A stretch of 64,000 bases of DNA from Flavivirga abyssicola (GCF_030540775.2 NZ_CP141266.1:3273001-3337000), one strand, 5' to 3'. Positions 53,344 to 63,498 are shown, counted from the stretch's first letter. Numbers and translations: made by a program. The notes: generated by a model not told the origin, from the sequence alone.

Positions 53344-53433
53344 GTTCATATACTACGGGTGACAATTGTTTTATGATTTCTTTTAGATTTTAAGCTTTTA
53401 ATAAGTAGTATATTTAAGCCTAAAAAATATTAT

Positions 53434-54846
53434 ATGAGTAAATTAAAATTGTTGCTTTGTCTTTTAGGGATTATATTTTCAGTTAATACATACGCTCAAA
53501 GTGATGCAGAAGTCCTGAAAAAAATCTATAAAAACGCTTTAACTAATGGTAAAAGCTATGATTGGCTAAATCATCTGTCTAATCAAATAGGAGGACGCCT
53601 GTCGGGGTCTTTGAATGCAGAGAAAGCAGTTAATTATACCAAAGAAGAACTCGATAAATTAGGTTTGGATAAAGTTTGGTTGCAACCAGTCATGGTTCCT
53701 AAATGGGTGCGTGGTTTTAAAGAACATGCATTTATAGAATCTGAGAAAGGAAAAACGACGACTGTTAATATTTGTGCATTAGGAGGTTCTATAGCGACTC
53801 CAGCACTTGGTTTAAAAGCAAATGTTGTAGAGGTTAAAAATTTTGAAGAATTAGAAACACTGGGAAAAGAAAATATTGAAGGCAAAATAGTGTTTTATAA
53901 CAGACCGATGCAGGCTGATTTAATTAACACGTTTGAAGCTTATGGCGGATGTGTTAACCAACGTTATAAAGGGGCTGTTGAAGCTTCAAAGTACGGAGCT
54001 GCTGGTGTTATTGTTAGATCTATGAATTTAAGATTAGATGATTTTCCTCATACGGGAAGCATGACTTATGGAGACATACCCGTAACAGATAGGATACCGT
54101 CTGCGGCAATAAGCACTAATGATGCTGAGCTTTTGAGCACCATGCTAAAACTGGACAAATCAATAAAATTCTATTTTAAACAAAGCTGTAAACAACTAAA
54201 AGATGTTTTATCTTATAATGTTATTGGACAAATAACGGGAAGTGAATTTCCAAATGAATATATGATTGTTGGTGGGCATTTAGATTCTTGGGATTTAGGT
54301 GATGGCTCCCATGATGATGGTGCTGGTGTAGTGCAGTCTATGGATGTGCTGCGCTTATTAAAAGAATCGGGAATAACACCAAAAAGAAGTATAAGAGTTG
54401 TCCTGTTTATGAATGAAGAAAATGGATTAAGGGGTGGAAAAAAATATGCAGAAGTAGCCAAACAAAAAGGAGAAAATCATGTGTTTGCTCTAGAAAGTGA
54501 TTCAGGTGGTTTTACACCACGAGGCTTCTCTTTTGATTGTAATGACGCCAGTTTTGAACAGGTATTAAGTTGGCAACCGCTATTTAAACCCTATTTAATT
54601 CATTATTTAGAGAAGGGAGGTAGTGGTGCAGACGTTGGACCTCTTAAAACGAAGACAAATGTGTTAGCGGGATTGAGACCAGATTCGCAACGTTATTTTG
54701 ATCATCATCATGCTAGTAATGACACATTCGATGCTGTAAATAAGCGTGAATTAGAATTAGGAGCTGCTACCATGACGGCATTGGTTTACTTATTTGACAA
54801 ATATGGTGTTAACCCCATTGTAAATGAGAAACAACTAAAAAAATAA
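53434..54846 (+). CDS. M28 family metallopeptidase (carboxypeptidase Q-like)
   Basis: 470 aa, exported (signal ending NTYAQ). N-terminal part of the catalytic domain (WLNHLSNQIGGRLSGSLNAEKA), inserted PA domain (about 105-250, with KYGAAGVIVRSM), then zinc site: GGHLDSWDLGDGSHDDGAGVVQSMDVLRLL (His, Asp), MNEENGLRGGKKYAE (catalytic Glu), ESDSGGFTPRGF and HHASNDTFDAV (last His). Likely degrades peptides in the periplasm. First of three closely packed genes. Confidence 0.9.
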   Translation: MSKLKLLLCLLGIIFSVNTYAQSDAEVLKKIYKNALTNGKSYDWLNHLSNQIGGRLSGSLNAEKAVNYTKEELDKLGLDKVWLQPVMVPKWVRGFKEHAFIESEKGKTTTVNICALGGSIATPALGLKANVVEVKNFEELETLGKENIEGKIVFYNRPMQADLINTFEAYGGCVNQRYKGAVEASKYGAAGVIVRSMNLRLDDFPHTGSMTYGDIPVTDRIPSAAISTNDAELLSTMLKLDKSIKFYFKQSCKQLKDVLSYNVIGQITGSEFPNEYMIVGGHLDSWDLGDGSHDDGAGVVQSMDVLRLLKESGITPKRSIRVVLFMNEENGLRGGKKYAEVAKQKGENHVFALESDSGGFTPRGFSFDCNDASFEQVLSWQPLFKPYLIHYLEKGGSGADVGPLKTKTNVLAGLRPDSQRYFDHHHASNDTFDAVNKRELELGAATMTALVYLFDKYGVNPIVNEKQLKK

Positions 54847-55181
54847 TGATACGAGTTATGTGGGAAGAGAAGCTAAAAATTTATGATCAACTTGTTGAGA
54901 AATGCCCGAGATTTAAACGTAAAGGAAAAACAATGCCATATACTTCGGCAAATGGTTATATGTTTTCTCTTTTTAATAAAGATTGTGAGATAGGCATTCG
55001 ATTTTCAAAAGACGTACAAGAAAAATACATACAAGAATTCAATTCGTCACTATATAAATCTTACGGAGCCGTTATGAAAGGCTATGTATTGATTCCTGAA
55101 AACATGTTAGAAGATTTAGATAATGTATCCCGCTATTTAAACGAAAGTTACGATTACGTAATGTCACTAGAACCAAAATAA
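54846..55181 (+). CDS. Conserved hypothetical, TfoX/YjbR-like
   Basis: 111 aa, start ATG sharing one base with the upstream stop (translational coupling). The pattern MWEEKLKIYDQLVEKCPRFKRKGKTMPYTSANGYMFSLFNKDCEIGIRFSKDVQEKYIQEF and YGAVMKGYVLIPENMLEDL resembles TfoX N-terminal or YjbR-like domains (compact alpha-beta fold), seen in many flavobacteria as uncharacterised proteins. Role unknown; cotranscribed with a peptidase and a DinB-like protein. Confidence 0.65.
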   Translation: MIRVMWEEKLKIYDQLVEKCPRFKRKGKTMPYTSANGYMFSLFNKDCEIGIRFSKDVQEKYIQEFNSSLYKSYGAVMKGYVLIPENMLEDLDNVSRYLNESYDYVMSLEPK

Positions 55182-55182
55182 A

Positions 55183-55740
55183 ATGAAAAAACTTACTATG
55201 ATGTTTGCCCTGCTATTATCAACATTTGTAATGGCGCAATCCAAAGAGGAAAAATTACCTTATTATGAAATACCAAATCATCCAGAAAGCTATACCGCAG
55301 GAACTGTGGCTGCTAGAATGGTAGATGGATTGGGGTTTCGCTATTATTGGGCTACAGAAGGGTTACGTGGTGAAGACCTTGTGTATAGGCCTAGTGAAAC
55401 TGGACGTACCAGTGCAGAGACTATTGATCATATTTTAGGACTTTCGAATTTTATTCTTAGTTCAGTATCTGAAAAAGGAGAAAGAAGTAAAGAGACTGAA
55501 GGTTCTTTTGAAGATAAAAGAAAGCAAACTTTATTGAATTTTAAAAAGGTCTCCGATATTTTAAGGACTATGGATGATGTGTCTCAATTTGATAATGATA
55601 GATTCCCTTTTTGGAATATTATTAACGGTCCTATTGCAGATGCTTTATGGCATTGTGGACAAGTCGTTATGCTGCGTCGTGCTTCAGGAAATCCTTTTAA
55701 TTCAGAGGTAAGTGTTTTTACTGGAAAATTGAGAGAATAA
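55183..55740 (+). CDS. Secreted DinB-like protein
   Basis: 185 aa. Signal peptide ends near FVMAQ. The DinB four-helix pattern is visible: RMVDGLGFRYYWATEGL, SAETIDHILGLSNFILSSV, and the C-terminal IINGPIADALWHCGQVVMLRRASGNP, where histidines in TIDHIL and LWHCGQV are the family metal ligands. Most DinB proteins are cytoplasmic; this one is exported. It starts 2 nt after the previous gene. Function unknown. Confidence 0.72.
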   Translation: MKKLTMMFALLLSTFVMAQSKEEKLPYYEIPNHPESYTAGTVAARMVDGLGFRYYWATEGLRGEDLVYRPSETGRTSAETIDHILGLSNFILSSVSEKGERSKETEGSFEDKRKQTLLNFKKVSDILRTMDDVSQFDNDRFPFWNIINGPIADALWHCGQVVMLRRASGNPFNSEVSVFTGKLRE

Positions 55741-56062
55741 ATATACTCCAATATATAAAGGGGCTAAAAGTGATATAATTTTCTTTATTATGTATAACCT
55801 GTGCTAAAATTTTAACTAATATATTCAATAATATAATGTAATTGGTTTTCAGTCAGGTAATTATTGTGAGTTTTGATAGTGCCTTACTAAAATGATAAAA
55901 GACAAAAAGAAATTCCTATGTCATGCTGAGCTTGTCGAAATACCAGTAAATTACTGATAATCAATATCGGTTTCGACAAGCTCAACCTGACAAATAGAAT
56001 TATAAAGACTTTTAAACATCCTCTTTTTTTATAAATTATTTGTTTTTAACTTAGAATTCCCC
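55741..56062. repeat. Gene-free spacer with a palindromic repeat pair
   Basis: 322 bp between convergent genes. Arms GTCATGCTGAGCTTGTCGAA (55920-55939) and TTTCGACAAGCTCAACCTGAC (about 55971-55991) form a pair; the flanks are AT-rich. The pair may serve as a terminator for both genes. Nothing else seen. Confidence 0.75.
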
Positions 56063-59000
56063 CTAATGTTTTGTTTTTATAGGATAATCCGGTCTTTCCA
56101 TCGTTTTTGGTGGATTTTCTTTTAACTCTTTTAAAGCGATTTCAATGGCTTTTTCAAGTTGAGGATCACTACCTTTTATAACTTGTTCTGGCCATTGTTC
56201 AACCTCAATATCTGGAGCAACACCTTCATTTTCAACTCTAAATCCATCTTTCGTGTAAAAGGCAACATTTGGGGCACTAACGATACCACCATCAATAAAC
56301 TCGGGATATCCTAAAATACCTACCAAACCTCCCCAGGTACGTTTACCAACGATAGTCCCTAGTTTAAATTTTCTAAACATCCATGGTAAGTAATCCCCAC
56401 CAGAACCTGCGGTTTCGTCTGTTATCATAACTTTAGGTCCTTGTATAGAAGCATTAGGCGATTTTTGATCTTTTCCATAGCGGAAATTCCAGTAGGCTTG
56501 TTCAGGTTTCTTTAAAATATCTATGTAATAGTCCGCTAACTGTCCACCACCATTAAAACGTTCATCAATAATGATCGCTTTTTTATTTGCTTGCGGGAAG
56601 AAGTAGCGTTTAAAGTATTCATGTCCAGCTCCTGCTGTATTTGGTACATACACATAAGCAACTTGACCGTCGGTAGCTTTGTCTACTTTTTTAATATTAT
56701 TTTCAACCCATTCTCTATTACGCAATGATCGCTCATTACCTACTGGAGTCACTTTTACATTGCGGGCATTAGATCCATTTGAATTAGAACTGACCTTAAG
56801 CGAAACAATTTTATTGGCAGTATTTTCAAAAAAGCTATATAGGTTATCTTTTGATGTTACATTTTTGCCATTTACAGCAAGAATATAATCACCTGTGTTT
56901 ATATCTACACCTGGCTCTGTTAAAGGAGAGCGTAGATCAGGGTTCCAATTTAAGCCGCCATATATTTTCTTAATACGATAGCGATTATTCTTTACTTCAT
57001 AATCAGCACCTAATAAGCCCCCGTTTATCCTTTTGGGGTTGTTCAAACGATCTCCTCTGTTAAAGAAACGATGATGTCCTACACCTAATTCGCTAAACAT
57101 CCAACTCATCATTCTGTATAAATCACTTCTGCAAGCAATATGTGGTAGAAAAACTTCATATTTGGCTTTCATAGCATTCCAATCAACGCCATGCATTCCT
57201 GGATCATAGAAGTAATCTCTGTTAACTCTCCAGGCTTCATGAAAAATGTTTTTCCATTCTGCTACAGGGTCAATCTTAACTTGCACATTTGATGTGTTTA
57301 CTATGCCGTCTTTAGGTTTTTTACCAGTATCGGTAATTCCTATCTTACGGTCTATAGTATATAACATTTTGTCACCCTTAGCTGCAATCTCAAAATAATT
57401 AGCAGGCATAATGGTTTCATCTTTTCTTTTTTTCAAATCATATTTGTGCAACGTTGTTTTGCGTTCGTGTGGTGCTCTTGATAAGTAATATAGCTCGCCT
57501 TCTTTCGCAATACCCAAGTTTCTATATATACCTGAAGTAATAGGTATATGTACAATTCTGTTTTGTATACCATCCCAATCAATTTTTAAGTCCGATTTCT
57601 TGTCTTTTTTATCCTTATCCTTATCCTTGTCTTTATCCTTATCCTCGTTTACTTCTTCTTTAACCTCTTCTTCATCATTTTCTTTTGTAAAAGGAGATAT
57701 TGTTTCTTTTTGAAGTGTTACCAAATAAATAGAATTACTTAGTTCCATGTCTTGATTGGATTGATCGAACCAATTGACCACAGGACCAGCATCTGTAGAA
57801 GCAATCATATAAAGATATTTTCCGCTAGGATCAAAAACTGGGTTTGTTATGTTTGATAAGCCATCAGATAGAGTAAAAGATTTATTTTCAGAAAGCGAGT
57901 AGAGGTGTACTTGTTCAAAGTTGGTTTCTGTAATTATGGTGTAAGCAATCCATTTAGAGTCTGAAGACCAATCTCCAAATAATTCTCTAAACACACCAGG
58001 AGTATAGACCACATCAGAGGCTATTTTGGTTATGTTACTTGTTGCTATGTCAAGTAGGTATAAAGATCGTCCATTATCTACAAAAGCTATTTTATTATTG
58101 TCTGGCGACCAATGCATGTCAGCATAAAAGCCATTTCCTGTCAATGTTATTTTTTTAATATGTCCATTACTAGTATTTTGGATATGCAATGCATATTCAC
58201 CAGAAGCATCTGAGTAATATGCAATGTACTTTCCATTTGGTGACCAAGATGGGTATTTTTCATGAACGCCTTGTGTATTAGTAATATTTTTAGGATCTCC
58301 TTTTTTAGCAGGAATAGTGATAATGTCTCCTCTAAAGTCTGTTACTACGCGCGCACCTGATGGAGAAATACTTCCACTTCTTATGTATTTATTACCAGAA
58401 ACATAACGTGGTCTTAATTCTAATAAATCAGTGGAAATATTAATATTAAGTTTTGTCTGTGATCCCGAAGCTATATTATATACATGTAAATAACCTGCTT
58501 GTTCAAATATGATATCATTTTTATTGGCAGATAAATTAATAATAGGGAAATCTTTAAATTGAGTTAGCTGATTAATTGATTTCGTTTTTACATGATAACT
58601 ATACAGGTTAAACTCGCCATTTCTGTCACTTTTAAAATAAACATAATCTCCAGACCATTGAGGTTTGCTATCATTACAACCGCCAGAAGGTTTTGATATT
58701 TCTTCTACTTTATGAGACTTATTATTATAAATCCAAATACGTGAGATGGTACCTCCTCGATAATGCTTCCATTGATTAAAAACATCATATATAGGTGTAT
58801 AAGCAAGCTGTTTTTCGTCATCCGAATAGGACGCCCAAAAAGCATTAGGAATGTTTAATTGAGTAATAGTTCCACCATTCGCTGATGTTTTAAATAGTTT
58901 TAAATGTCTATTAGTAAATGAGTTGCGTTGAGATGCGAAAATGACATTGGATCCATCCGCAGAGAAGTCACGGACTAAATCAGTATATGGGTGCCAGGTT

Positions 59001-59323
59001 AATCTTTTGGGAATTCCTCCAGAAACAGGCACTATAAAGACATCAGTATTTCCATCATATTGAGCATTAAAAGCAATTTGAGTACCGTCTGGCGAAAATA
59101 TAGGGTTAGACTCAATACCTTTGTCAATAGTCAATCGTTTGGGGTTTGTACCATCTTTATTGGCTACCCACAAGTCTTCAGCATAAATAAAAGCAATATG
59201 AGAATTGCTTATAGCTGGTTGAGATAATAAACGAGTGCTCTGAGCATGACTTTTTAGTGATGAAAATAATGTCATAACAAAGATTAAACTTAGAATTGAT
59301 GAGATTTTGATTGATGTTTTCAT
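56063..59323 (-). CDS. Tricorn-like S41 protease
   Basis: 1086 aa, exported (signal ending KSHAQ). Two propeller regions of WD40/PD40 type (about 30-310 and 320-560) with repeated NP-IFSPDGTQIAF and SWSPNGKYIAY strands; an acidic/lysine linker of K-D repeats (about 548-575); then a C-terminal S41 part with PDZ-like (about 740-850) and catalytic domain (about 880-1060). The nucleophile is the serine in ITDETAGSGGDYLPW. Homologous to archaeal tricorn core but soluble, periplasmic. Likely degrades peptides. Own transcript. Confidence 0.9.
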   Translation of the reverse strand: MKTSIKISSILSLIFVMTLFSSLKSHAQSTRLLSQPAISNSHIAFIYAEDLWVANKDGTNPKRLTIDKGIESNPIFSPDGTQIAFNAQYDGNTDVFIVPVSGGIPKRLTWHPYTDLVRDFSADGSNVIFASQRNSFTNRHLKLFKTSANGGTITQLNIPNAFWASYSDDEKQLAYTPIYDVFNQWKHYRGGTISRIWIYNNKSHKVEEISKPSGGCNDSKPQWSGDYVYFKSDRNGEFNLYSYHVKTKSINQLTQFKDFPIINLSANKNDIIFEQAGYLHVYNIASGSQTKLNINISTDLLELRPRYVSGNKYIRSGSISPSGARVVTDFRGDIITIPAKKGDPKNITNTQGVHEKYPSWSPNGKYIAYYSDASGEYALHIQNTSNGHIKKITLTGNGFYADMHWSPDNNKIAFVDNGRSLYLLDIATSNITKIASDVVYTPGVFRELFGDWSSDSKWIAYTIITETNFEQVHLYSLSENKSFTLSDGLSNITNPVFDPSGKYLYMIASTDAGPVVNWFDQSNQDMELSNSIYLVTLQKETISPFTKENDEEEVKEEVNEDKDKDKDKDKDKKDKKSDLKIDWDGIQNRIVHIPITSGIYRNLGIAKEGELYYLSRAPHERKTTLHKYDLKKRKDETIMPANYFEIAAKGDKMLYTIDRKIGITDTGKKPKDGIVNTSNVQVKIDPVAEWKNIFHEAWRVNRDYFYDPGMHGVDWNAMKAKYEVFLPHIACRSDLYRMMSWMFSELGVGHHRFFNRGDRLNNPKRINGGLLGADYEVKNNRYRIKKIYGGLNWNPDLRSPLTEPGVDINTGDYILAVNGKNVTSKDNLYSFFENTANKIVSLKVSSNSNGSNARNVKVTPVGNERSLRNREWVENNIKKVDKATDGQVAYVYVPNTAGAGHEYFKRYFFPQANKKAIIIDERFNGGGQLADYYIDILKKPEQAYWNFRYGKDQKSPNASIQGPKVMITDETAGSGGDYLPWMFRKFKLGTIVGKRTWGGLVGILGYPEFIDGGIVSAPNVAFYTKDGFRVENEGVAPDIEVEQWPEQVIKGSDPQLEKAIEIALKELKENPPKTMERPDYPIKTKH
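57611..57645 (-). repeat. Hexanucleotide repeat encoding K-D
   Basis: About six copies of ATCCTT/ATCTTT-like units (coding strand AAGGAT and close variants) encode the DKDKDKDKDKDKK linker of the tricorn-like protease. Unit changes would be in frame and only alter linker length. Confidence 0.75.
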
Positions 59324-59446
59324 TAAGATATAGTTTTAATAATTATACTAGAAAATAGTTATATGTTGGTTAGTACGATTCGACTTATTTTCATGATTTG
59401 AATAGTTTGAAATAGAAATCAGTCTCACTTTAAAAGACTATTTCAA

Positions 59447-60742
59447 TTACTTAATATTTAGTTTCTTAAATATACCATAAATAATGGTTAAAACAGCTAT
59501 CAATATGCCTGTTGCTATAACTTCATTTATAGATAAATTAGATAAAAAATATAGAATAATACTTATTGAAAGGATAGGGATTGTAAAACCTCCTGGGATT
59601 TTGAATTCACCTTCTTTAAATTGTTGTGATTTACGCAATTTCATAACTGATAGTGCCACGCCTAAATATATAATTAACATAGCACTACTAGCTATAATTG
59701 CTAGTTTTTCAAAACTGCCAGTAGCAGAGAGTGTAAAGCCAATAACAGCATACACAATGATTGCTATATAAGGCGTCTTAAATGACTTATGAATTTTAGA
59801 GAACATTTTTAATGGGATAACTTTATCTCTTGATAGCGCGTATATGACTCTAGGATTGTTAAGTATGGAACCACTTAAGAAACCAAACATAGAAACAACA
59901 GCTCCAATGAATAATAAGGTATAACCAAAAGGTCCAAAAACTACTTTAGCAGTTTCGGCAAGTGGTGCAGCTTTAAAACTTGGTAAATCACTACCTAAAA
60001 CACCTTGCGATACTGTTTGAATTAAAACATAGACACATACTACAGTTAAAATACTAATAAAGATTGCTTTAGGAACGGTACGTTTTGGGTTTATAACTTC
60101 CCCGCCAACAACAAGACCAGTTTCAGCGCCTTGAAAGGCAAAAAATAAAATAAGCGACGTTTCTCCTAGTTTTTTAAAACTCGGCAGGGTATCTATGTAT
60201 AAATTATTAAATGAAACATCTTTCCAGCCAATTAAAACCAGTAAAAGTAAGGGGATTAATTTGGCTAGGGTATTGAATTTCACGAGACCTATACCTTGTT
60301 TTAGCCCAATAATATTGATATAAGCTAACCCAAAGAAAATTATAAATAGAAATGATAATCGAACCCAGTGATTTTCAAAAATGGGATATCCCGATGCTAA
60401 TATATTTACTAAAGCATTTGATACTGCTGCGTCTGCAAACAAGGTGCCAATAATAGCAAAAATGCCTCCTAAAAAACCAGCGTAATTTCCAAAAGCTGTT
60501 TCAATATAAGTGTAAGGTCCCCCAGTATTTGTTACTTTACTACCTGCTTCAGCAAAGCATAGCATAACAAGTGCTATTAAAACACCGCAAAACATATAAG
60601 CGACAATACTAGAAGCTCCCATTTTAGCCGCTATAACAGCCGGTAGAGCAAAAATCCCTGCACCTATAATGATATTGATAATATTGGCAGATAAACCTAA
60701 AACACCAACACTTCTTTTTAATCCTTCCTCTTTTTTATTCAT
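59447..60742 (-). CDS. Amino acid permease (APC superfamily)
   Basis: 431 aa, about twelve membrane segments. TM1 has the APC unwound motif NIIIGAGIFALPAVIAAKMG (18-42), and TM6 region LILFFAFQGAETGLVVGGEVINPKRTVPKAIFISI is the family signature. Closest in pattern to YhdG/CAT-like or APA permeases; specificity unknown. It follows the DUF1624 gene by 1 nt in one operon. Confidence 0.88.
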   Translation of the reverse strand: MNKKEEGLKRSVGVLGLSANIINIIIGAGIFALPAVIAAKMGASSIVAYMFCGVLIALVMLCFAEAGSKVTNTGGPYTYIETAFGNYAGFLGGIFAIIGTLFADAAVSNALVNILASGYPIFENHWVRLSFLFIIFFGLAYINIIGLKQGIGLVKFNTLAKLIPLLLLVLIGWKDVSFNNLYIDTLPSFKKLGETSLILFFAFQGAETGLVVGGEVINPKRTVPKAIFISILTVVCVYVLIQTVSQGVLGSDLPSFKAAPLAETAKVVFGPFGYTLLFIGAVVSMFGFLSGSILNNPRVIYALSRDKVIPLKMFSKIHKSFKTPYIAIIVYAVIGFTLSATGSFEKLAIIASSAMLIIYLGVALSVMKLRKSQQFKEGEFKIPGGFTIPILSISIILYFLSNLSINEVIATGILIAVLTIIYGIFKKLNIK

Positions 60743-60743
60743 A

Positions 60744-61931
60744 TTATAAGTAGCTTAACCACCATTTATCTTTATTATTTGCTTTATGGATCATGTATTT
60801 TTTACTTGGAAAGTAAAGCAGTGTTATAAGACCTGCCCATAACAAATACACTACAAATAAAGAATAGCCATAGCCAGAGGCTAAAGATCCGGTATTCCAG
60901 GCATTCATATCTAAAATCATTTTTTGCCAATCGTCACCGGAAATTATTAATCCGATTATTGCAACACTATGAATAACTAAAATATGAAGGAAATAATAAA
61001 ATAATGGTACGCGTCCAAAAATTAAAAAGAAGTCGGTAACTTTATTTTTTACAGCTTCAATACCATATAAAAATAATAATGCAGGACCAATGGTAATAAG
61101 AATATAAGCTAATGAAGGGGGGTATTTAGTTACATTGAAAAACGATAGCACTGTTTTGGTGGCTGTATCTTGAGTTGACCAAGGAACTAAATCGCCATAA
61201 ACATTTAAACCTCTAATGACAAAAAATAGGCAAACAGAAGCAACGCCTATTCTTACCAACCATTTTTTTCTTATTTCAATATCAAAGCCCTTTGTGTACA
61301 TTGATCCTAAGCAATACCCCAAACTCATTAAACCTATCCAGGGAAGAATAGGGTAAGCAAAGGCTACCATTCTAGTAGAACTTACAGGAATAAAATTAGA
61401 TTGATGTAATATATACCAGACAATAGATTCAAAGCTGGTACCTTGCATTGTTATACTGTCTAAAAGATTATGTCCGGTAATAAGAATAAACCCAATAAGT
61501 AGTATTATTTTTCTTGGAAGATATATTAAAAAAGAAAGAAATATCATGCTTAACCCGATAGCCCAAATGACTTGAAGTCCGATAAAACTATAAGATATAT
61601 CAAACCACCAGATAAAATTATTTAATACTATTTCTAAGAAAACAAGCCATAAGCCTCTTGTAAACAAAAACTTGAATGATTGTGGTTTTGTTTTATTGCT
61701 TCCATACAAAAAAGCAGATGTACCTGCTAAAAATATAAATACAGGAGCACAATAATGTGTTATAAAACGAGTAAAGAATAAGAAAGGGGTTGTCGTTTCT
61801 AAGTTTGTAGGATTACTAAAAAAAGAGCCGTAATGAAAATAATCTCTAACGTGGTCCAATGCCATAATAACCATAACAACACCTCTTAAAATGTCTATGG
61901 ATTCTATTCTGGTCGATTTTACTAAGGGCAT
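60744..61931 (-). CDS. DUF1624 / heparan-alpha-glucosaminide acetyltransferase-like membrane protein
   Basis: 395 aa, about ten membrane segments. The N-terminal signature RIESIDILRGVVMVIMALDHVRDYFHYGSF (residues 7-36) is that of DUF1624/HGSNAT-like membrane acyltransferases: the D-H in ALDHVRD carries the catalytic-type histidine. HILVIHSVAIIGL and LFYFPSKKYMIHK close the protein. Probably O- or N-acylates a sugar in the periplasm using cytoplasmic acyl-CoA; substrate unknown. Upstream in operon with the amino acid permease. Confidence 0.82.
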   Translation of the reverse strand: MPLVKSTRIESIDILRGVVMVIMALDHVRDYFHYGSFFSNPTNLETTTPFLFFTRFITHYCAPVFIFLAGTSAFLYGSNKTKPQSFKFLFTRGLWLVFLEIVLNNFIWWFDISYSFIGLQVIWAIGLSMIFLSFLIYLPRKIILLIGFILITGHNLLDSITMQGTSFESIVWYILHQSNFIPVSSTRMVAFAYPILPWIGLMSLGYCLGSMYTKGFDIEIRKKWLVRIGVASVCLFFVIRGLNVYGDLVPWSTQDTATKTVLSFFNVTKYPPSLAYILITIGPALLFLYGIEAVKNKVTDFFLIFGRVPLFYYFLHILVIHSVAIIGLIISGDDWQKMILDMNAWNTGSLASGYGYSLFVVYLLWAGLITLLYFPSKKYMIHKANNKDKWWLSYL

Positions 61932-61986
61932 TTCTTGATTGATTGTTTTAGAATTCTGCTATCAAGATACTCATTTTTAAAACAAA

Positions 61987-62013
61987 AAAATGCTTAGCAA
62001 ATGCTAAGCATTT
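61987..62013 (-). terminator. Leftward terminator of lysA
   Basis: AAAATGCTTAGCA / TGCTAAGCATTTT, 13-bp perfect stem. Leftward it is followed by a long T-run. It ends the lysA transcript, with repeat element 6 inside the 3' UTR. Confidence 0.8.
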
Positions 62014-62020
62014 TAATAAC

Positions 62021-62228
62021 TAACGTGAGTTCGATTTAACTTAAATTATTTAACTTCATTGTAAAGTTCTGATTGTTAGGTTTATAAAATATTTTGTATT
62101 TAAAAACACCCTCCTTAATCCTCCCTCGAGGGAGGAATCTCATTAGGTAAAATTGTCCCCTTGAGGGGACTTTAGGGGTGTTTTCAATGTAACTAATTGA
62201 AAATCAATAACCATTAAATCGAGTTAAC
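62021..62228. repeat. Composite inverted-repeat element 6 (about 208 bp)
   Basis: Left terminus TAACGTGAGTTCGATTTAA (62021-62039), right terminus TTAAATCGAGTTAAC (62214-62228), imperfect complements. Inside: AAAACACCC / GGGGTGTTTT, and two perfect hairpins CCTCCCTCGAGGGAGG (62120-62135) and GTCCCC-TTGA-GGGGAC (62155-62170), giving a three-way junction if folded. Termini resemble elements 1 and 2. Confidence 0.75.
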
Positions 62229-62262
62229 TAAGATTTGATTTAATTGAAAAGTTTATTTTAGT

Positions 62263-63498
62263 TTATTTAACCAATTGCTTTTCTTTTTTTGTACTAAAAT
62301 CGACCTCAATTTGATTTTTAGTAATATCCTCAAAAGTTTCTCTTTTTCTAATTAAATGCGCTTTACCTTTATACCATAAAACTTCAGCAGGTCGGTATCT
62401 AGAGTTGTAATTACTTGCCATAGAGAAGCAATAAGCACCTGCGTTTTTAAAACATAAAATATCACCTTCATTAATTTCATTGATACGTCTGTTATTTCCA
62501 AAGGTATCGGTTTCGCATATATAACCTACCACAGTGTAAAAACGCTCTCGTCCTTTTGGGTTAGAAATGTTTACAATATCATGGTGAGATCCATAAAACA
62601 TAGGTCTAATAAGATGATTAAACCCAGAATCTACTTGGGCAAATACCGTAGAGGTTGTTTGTTTTACAGCATTTACTTTAGTTAAAAAGCTTCCAGATTC
62701 ACTCACTAGAAATTTACCAGGCTCAAAAGCCAGAGTTAAATCTTTTCCATAATTTTTACAAAATTCATTGAATCTTGCAGATAGTTTTTTTCCTAACTCT
62801 TCAATATTGGTCTCAATATCACCTTGTTTGTAAGGCACTTTAAAACCAGAACCAAAGTCAATAAAATCTAGATTTTTGAATTGCTTTGCGGTTTCAAATA
62901 ATATTTCGCTGGCATATAAAAAGACTTCAATATCTAAAATATCACTTCCCGTATGCATATGAATACCATTAATAGTCATTTGGGTATTTTCTACAATACG
63001 TAATATATGTGGTATTTGATGAATAGAAATTCCAAATTTAGAATCAATATGACCAACTGAGATATTGCTATTACCACCAGCCATAACATGTGGATTAATT
63101 CGGATACACACAGGAGTTTTTGGATGTTTTGTTCCAAATTGCTCTAATATGGAGAGGTTATCAATATTAATTTTAACACCTAGTTTGGCTGCTTCTTCAA
63201 TTTCACTTAAGGATACACCGTTAGGCGTGAAAATAATCTGTTCTGGTAAAAAACCAGCGGCTAGGCCAAGTTGTACTTCTTGAATAGATACCGTATCTAT
63301 CCCAGACCCAAGTGCGTTTAAAAGTTTTAATATAGATATATTAGAAAGTGCCTTAACTGCATAGTTAATCTTAAGTTTCTTAACATTTTTAAAGGCACTA
63401 GTAAGCCTTTTGTATTGATTTTCAATTTTTTCAGCATCATATACATAAACTGGACTCCCAAAATCTTGTGCAATTTTCAGCAATTGATTTTCTAACAT
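62263..63498 (-). CDS. lysA: Diaminopimelate decarboxylase
   Basis: 411 aa, PLP-dependent, fold type III; makes L-lysine from meso-diaminopimelate. PLP lysine in LKINYAVKALSN (K49), GGNSNISVGHIDSKFGI, substrate and PLP residues DFGSGFKVPYK, EPGKFLVSESG and the C-terminal CETDTFGNNR (conserved Cys) and GAYCFSMASNYNSR. No other lysine gene is adjacent. Leftward transcript ends at 61987. Confidence 0.93.
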   Translation of the reverse strand: MLENQLLKIAQDFGSPVYVYDAEKIENQYKRLTSAFKNVKKLKINYAVKALSNISILKLLNALGSGIDTVSIQEVQLGLAAGFLPEQIIFTPNGVSLSEIEEAAKLGVKINIDNLSILEQFGTKHPKTPVCIRINPHVMAGGNSNISVGHIDSKFGISIHQIPHILRIVENTQMTINGIHMHTGSDILDIEVFLYASEILFETAKQFKNLDFIDFGSGFKVPYKQGDIETNIEELGKKLSARFNEFCKNYGKDLTLAFEPGKFLVSESGSFLTKVNAVKQTTSTVFAQVDSGFNHLIRPMFYGSHHDIVNISNPKGRERFYTVVGYICETDTFGNNRRINEINEGDILCFKNAGAYCFSMASNYNSRYRPAEVLWYKGKAHLIRKRETFEDITKNQIEVDFSTKKEKQLVK

